The notes under the pieces: model-generated | Seen by the model: the letters and a program-made list of their open reading frames with translations, nothing else | The model's database searches: none | What the model was told of the DNA's origin: nothing | In this document: in pieces, positions 63,504 to 64,000 of the stretch | How the letters are laid out: each line of letters begins with the position of its first letter | Numbering within the stretch: the stretch's first letter is position 1 | From: Bacillota bacterium | GTDB taxonomy: Bacteria; Bacillota; Sulfobacillia; Sulfobacillales; Sulfobacillaceae | Length of the DNA: 64,000 nt | Assembly (NCBI GenBank): GCA_021820965.1 | Contig: JAKACZ010000002.1 | Coordinates: forward strand, 62,001 to 126,000 | Direction of reading: 5' to 3' | Translations under genes and position numbers: made by a program

Positions 63504-64000
63504 GTGCTGGATAAGACCGTACCGTACTTTAACGTCATCATGAAACGGCGTGCCAGGTTGCCCGTCGTAACGCACGAGCTGCCGTCCGAGTTCTCATTGG
63601 CGGGGTTTGGTCCCCGAGACGAAGTCCAGTGGGCCGGCATCGAGACCGCGGTCGGCGAGTTCATGACGGAAAGCGAGGCCCTTACGTATTTCCAAGCCAC
63701 ATATCTGCCGCATAGCGATGAGCTCACACGGCGCTGTGTGTTCGTACGCCAAGCCGACGGGGCCGCGGTGGGCACCATTACGAGTTGGTGGAACACGACG
63801 GAAGAGCGACGGGATCCTTCAGTCCATTGGCTGGCGGTCCGCCCTGACTACCAGGGACTCGGCCTGGGGAAAGCCTTGGTCTCCGAATGCCTCAAACGGT
63901 TGGTGTGGTTGGAGGGCGACCGAAACATCTTTCTGCATACCCAAACGTGGAGTCATCGGGCGATTGCGATCTATATAAAGGCCGGATTTGAGTTTGTTGG
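63504..64000 (+). CDS. GNAT-family N-acetyltransferase (runs off the window)
   Basis: An open frame from the GTG at 63504 (GAGAGGTGG upstream) to the window end, at least 165 residues. The acetyl-CoA-binding motif is PDYQGLGLGKALVSECLKRL (R/Q-x-x-G-x-G), preceded by VHWLAVR and followed by IFLHTQTWSHRAIAIYIKAG, the usual motif A and B strands and the YxKxGF end. N-terminal TRRCVFVRQADGAAVGTITS is the first GNAT hairpin. Substrate unknown. The C-terminus is missing only because the sequence stops. Confidence 0.82.
   Translation, partial: MLDKTVPYFNVIMKRRARLPVVTHELPSEFSLAGFGPRDEVQWAGIETAVGEFMTESEALTYFQATYLPHSDELTRRCVFVRQADGAAVGTITSWWNTTEERRDPSVHWLAVRPDYQGLGLGKALVSECLKRLVWLEGDRNIFLHTQTWSHRAIAIYIKAGFEFV

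Noticed and set aside
1-64000. CRISPR arrays, rRNA and tRNA genes.
   Set aside because: No regularly spaced direct repeats, no rRNA core motifs, and no clover-leaf with GTTCRANNC T-loop in a suitable context were seen by eye.

Overview
The window reads like a chromosome segment of an acidophilic, moderately GC-rich Firmicute of the Sulfobacillus type. The genus is my inference. The Firmicutes assignment rests on the gene order topA-trmFO-xerC-hslV-hslU-codY (1.7-8.8 kb), which matches the topA/gid-codVWXY order of Bacillus, on strong Shine-Dalgarno sites, on frequent TTG/GTG starts, and on a CodY protein. I saw no rRNA, tRNA or CRISPR array.

Layout. 0-1.6 kb: a DUF1643 protein, a small membrane protein, and a tnpB-less IS200/IS605-type element. 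1.7-8.8 kb: the topA-to-codY core operon, closed by an intrinsic terminator. 9.4-21.2 kb: single metabolic and envelope genes (DoxX-like, MBL-fold lactonase-like, polysaccharide deacetylase, GH18-like, medium-chain dehydrogenase, MOP flippase, acyl-CoA ligase, DIP1984 protein, aldo/keto reductase, MurJ). 21.2-26.3 kb: an accessory patch with an AbrB/RelE-type pair, an ISAzo13-like transposase wreck carrying a nested MITE-like insertion, an NCS1 permease and an amino-acid permease fragment. 26.3-30.6 kb: two PLP trans-sulfuration enzymes, a conserved hypothetical and a Bax-inhibitor-like membrane protein. 30.6-32.0 kb: an EAL-domain remnant next to a decayed TnpB with a well-kept right-end/omegaRNA region.

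33.0-38.2 kb: otsB-otsA (trehalose), a second MurJ-like flippase and an AI-2E-type transporter. 38.2-41.3 kb: an ECF sigma factor, a membrane-anchored beta-propeller-like probable anti-sigma protein, a lipoprotein and a small membrane protein. 41.9-46.6 kb: a translationally coupled cluster of a TIM-barrel-like protein, an SNF2 helicase, a SWIM zinc-finger protein and an SDR. 46.6-53.5 kb: a YbfB-like MFS exporter with a divergent LysR regulator, an acyltransferase, several gene remnants (lipase-like, MFS), an SPW membrane protein and a CPBP protease. 53.5-57.5 kb: marR-DHA2 drug exporter plus small membrane proteins. 57.6-61.0 kb: trpS, a double-length ThyX-like protein and small hypotheticals.

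61.0-64.0 kb is heavily recombined: an epimerase remnant, a second tnpB-less IS605-type element, and a grpB gene split by a roughly 1.37 kb segment that carries an AbiEii-like nucleotidyltransferase and the first 28 or so codons of a parM-like gene. That parM start is now fused in frame to the grpB tail. A GNAT acetyltransferase runs off the window end.

The most distinctive signal is the family of three related IS605-type right ends. Two of them (about 290 bp each, at 1.3 and 61.4 kb) have complete ends but no tnpB. The third (31.0 kb) keeps the RNA-like region while its TnpB has lost its N-terminus and one zinc-ligand cysteine.
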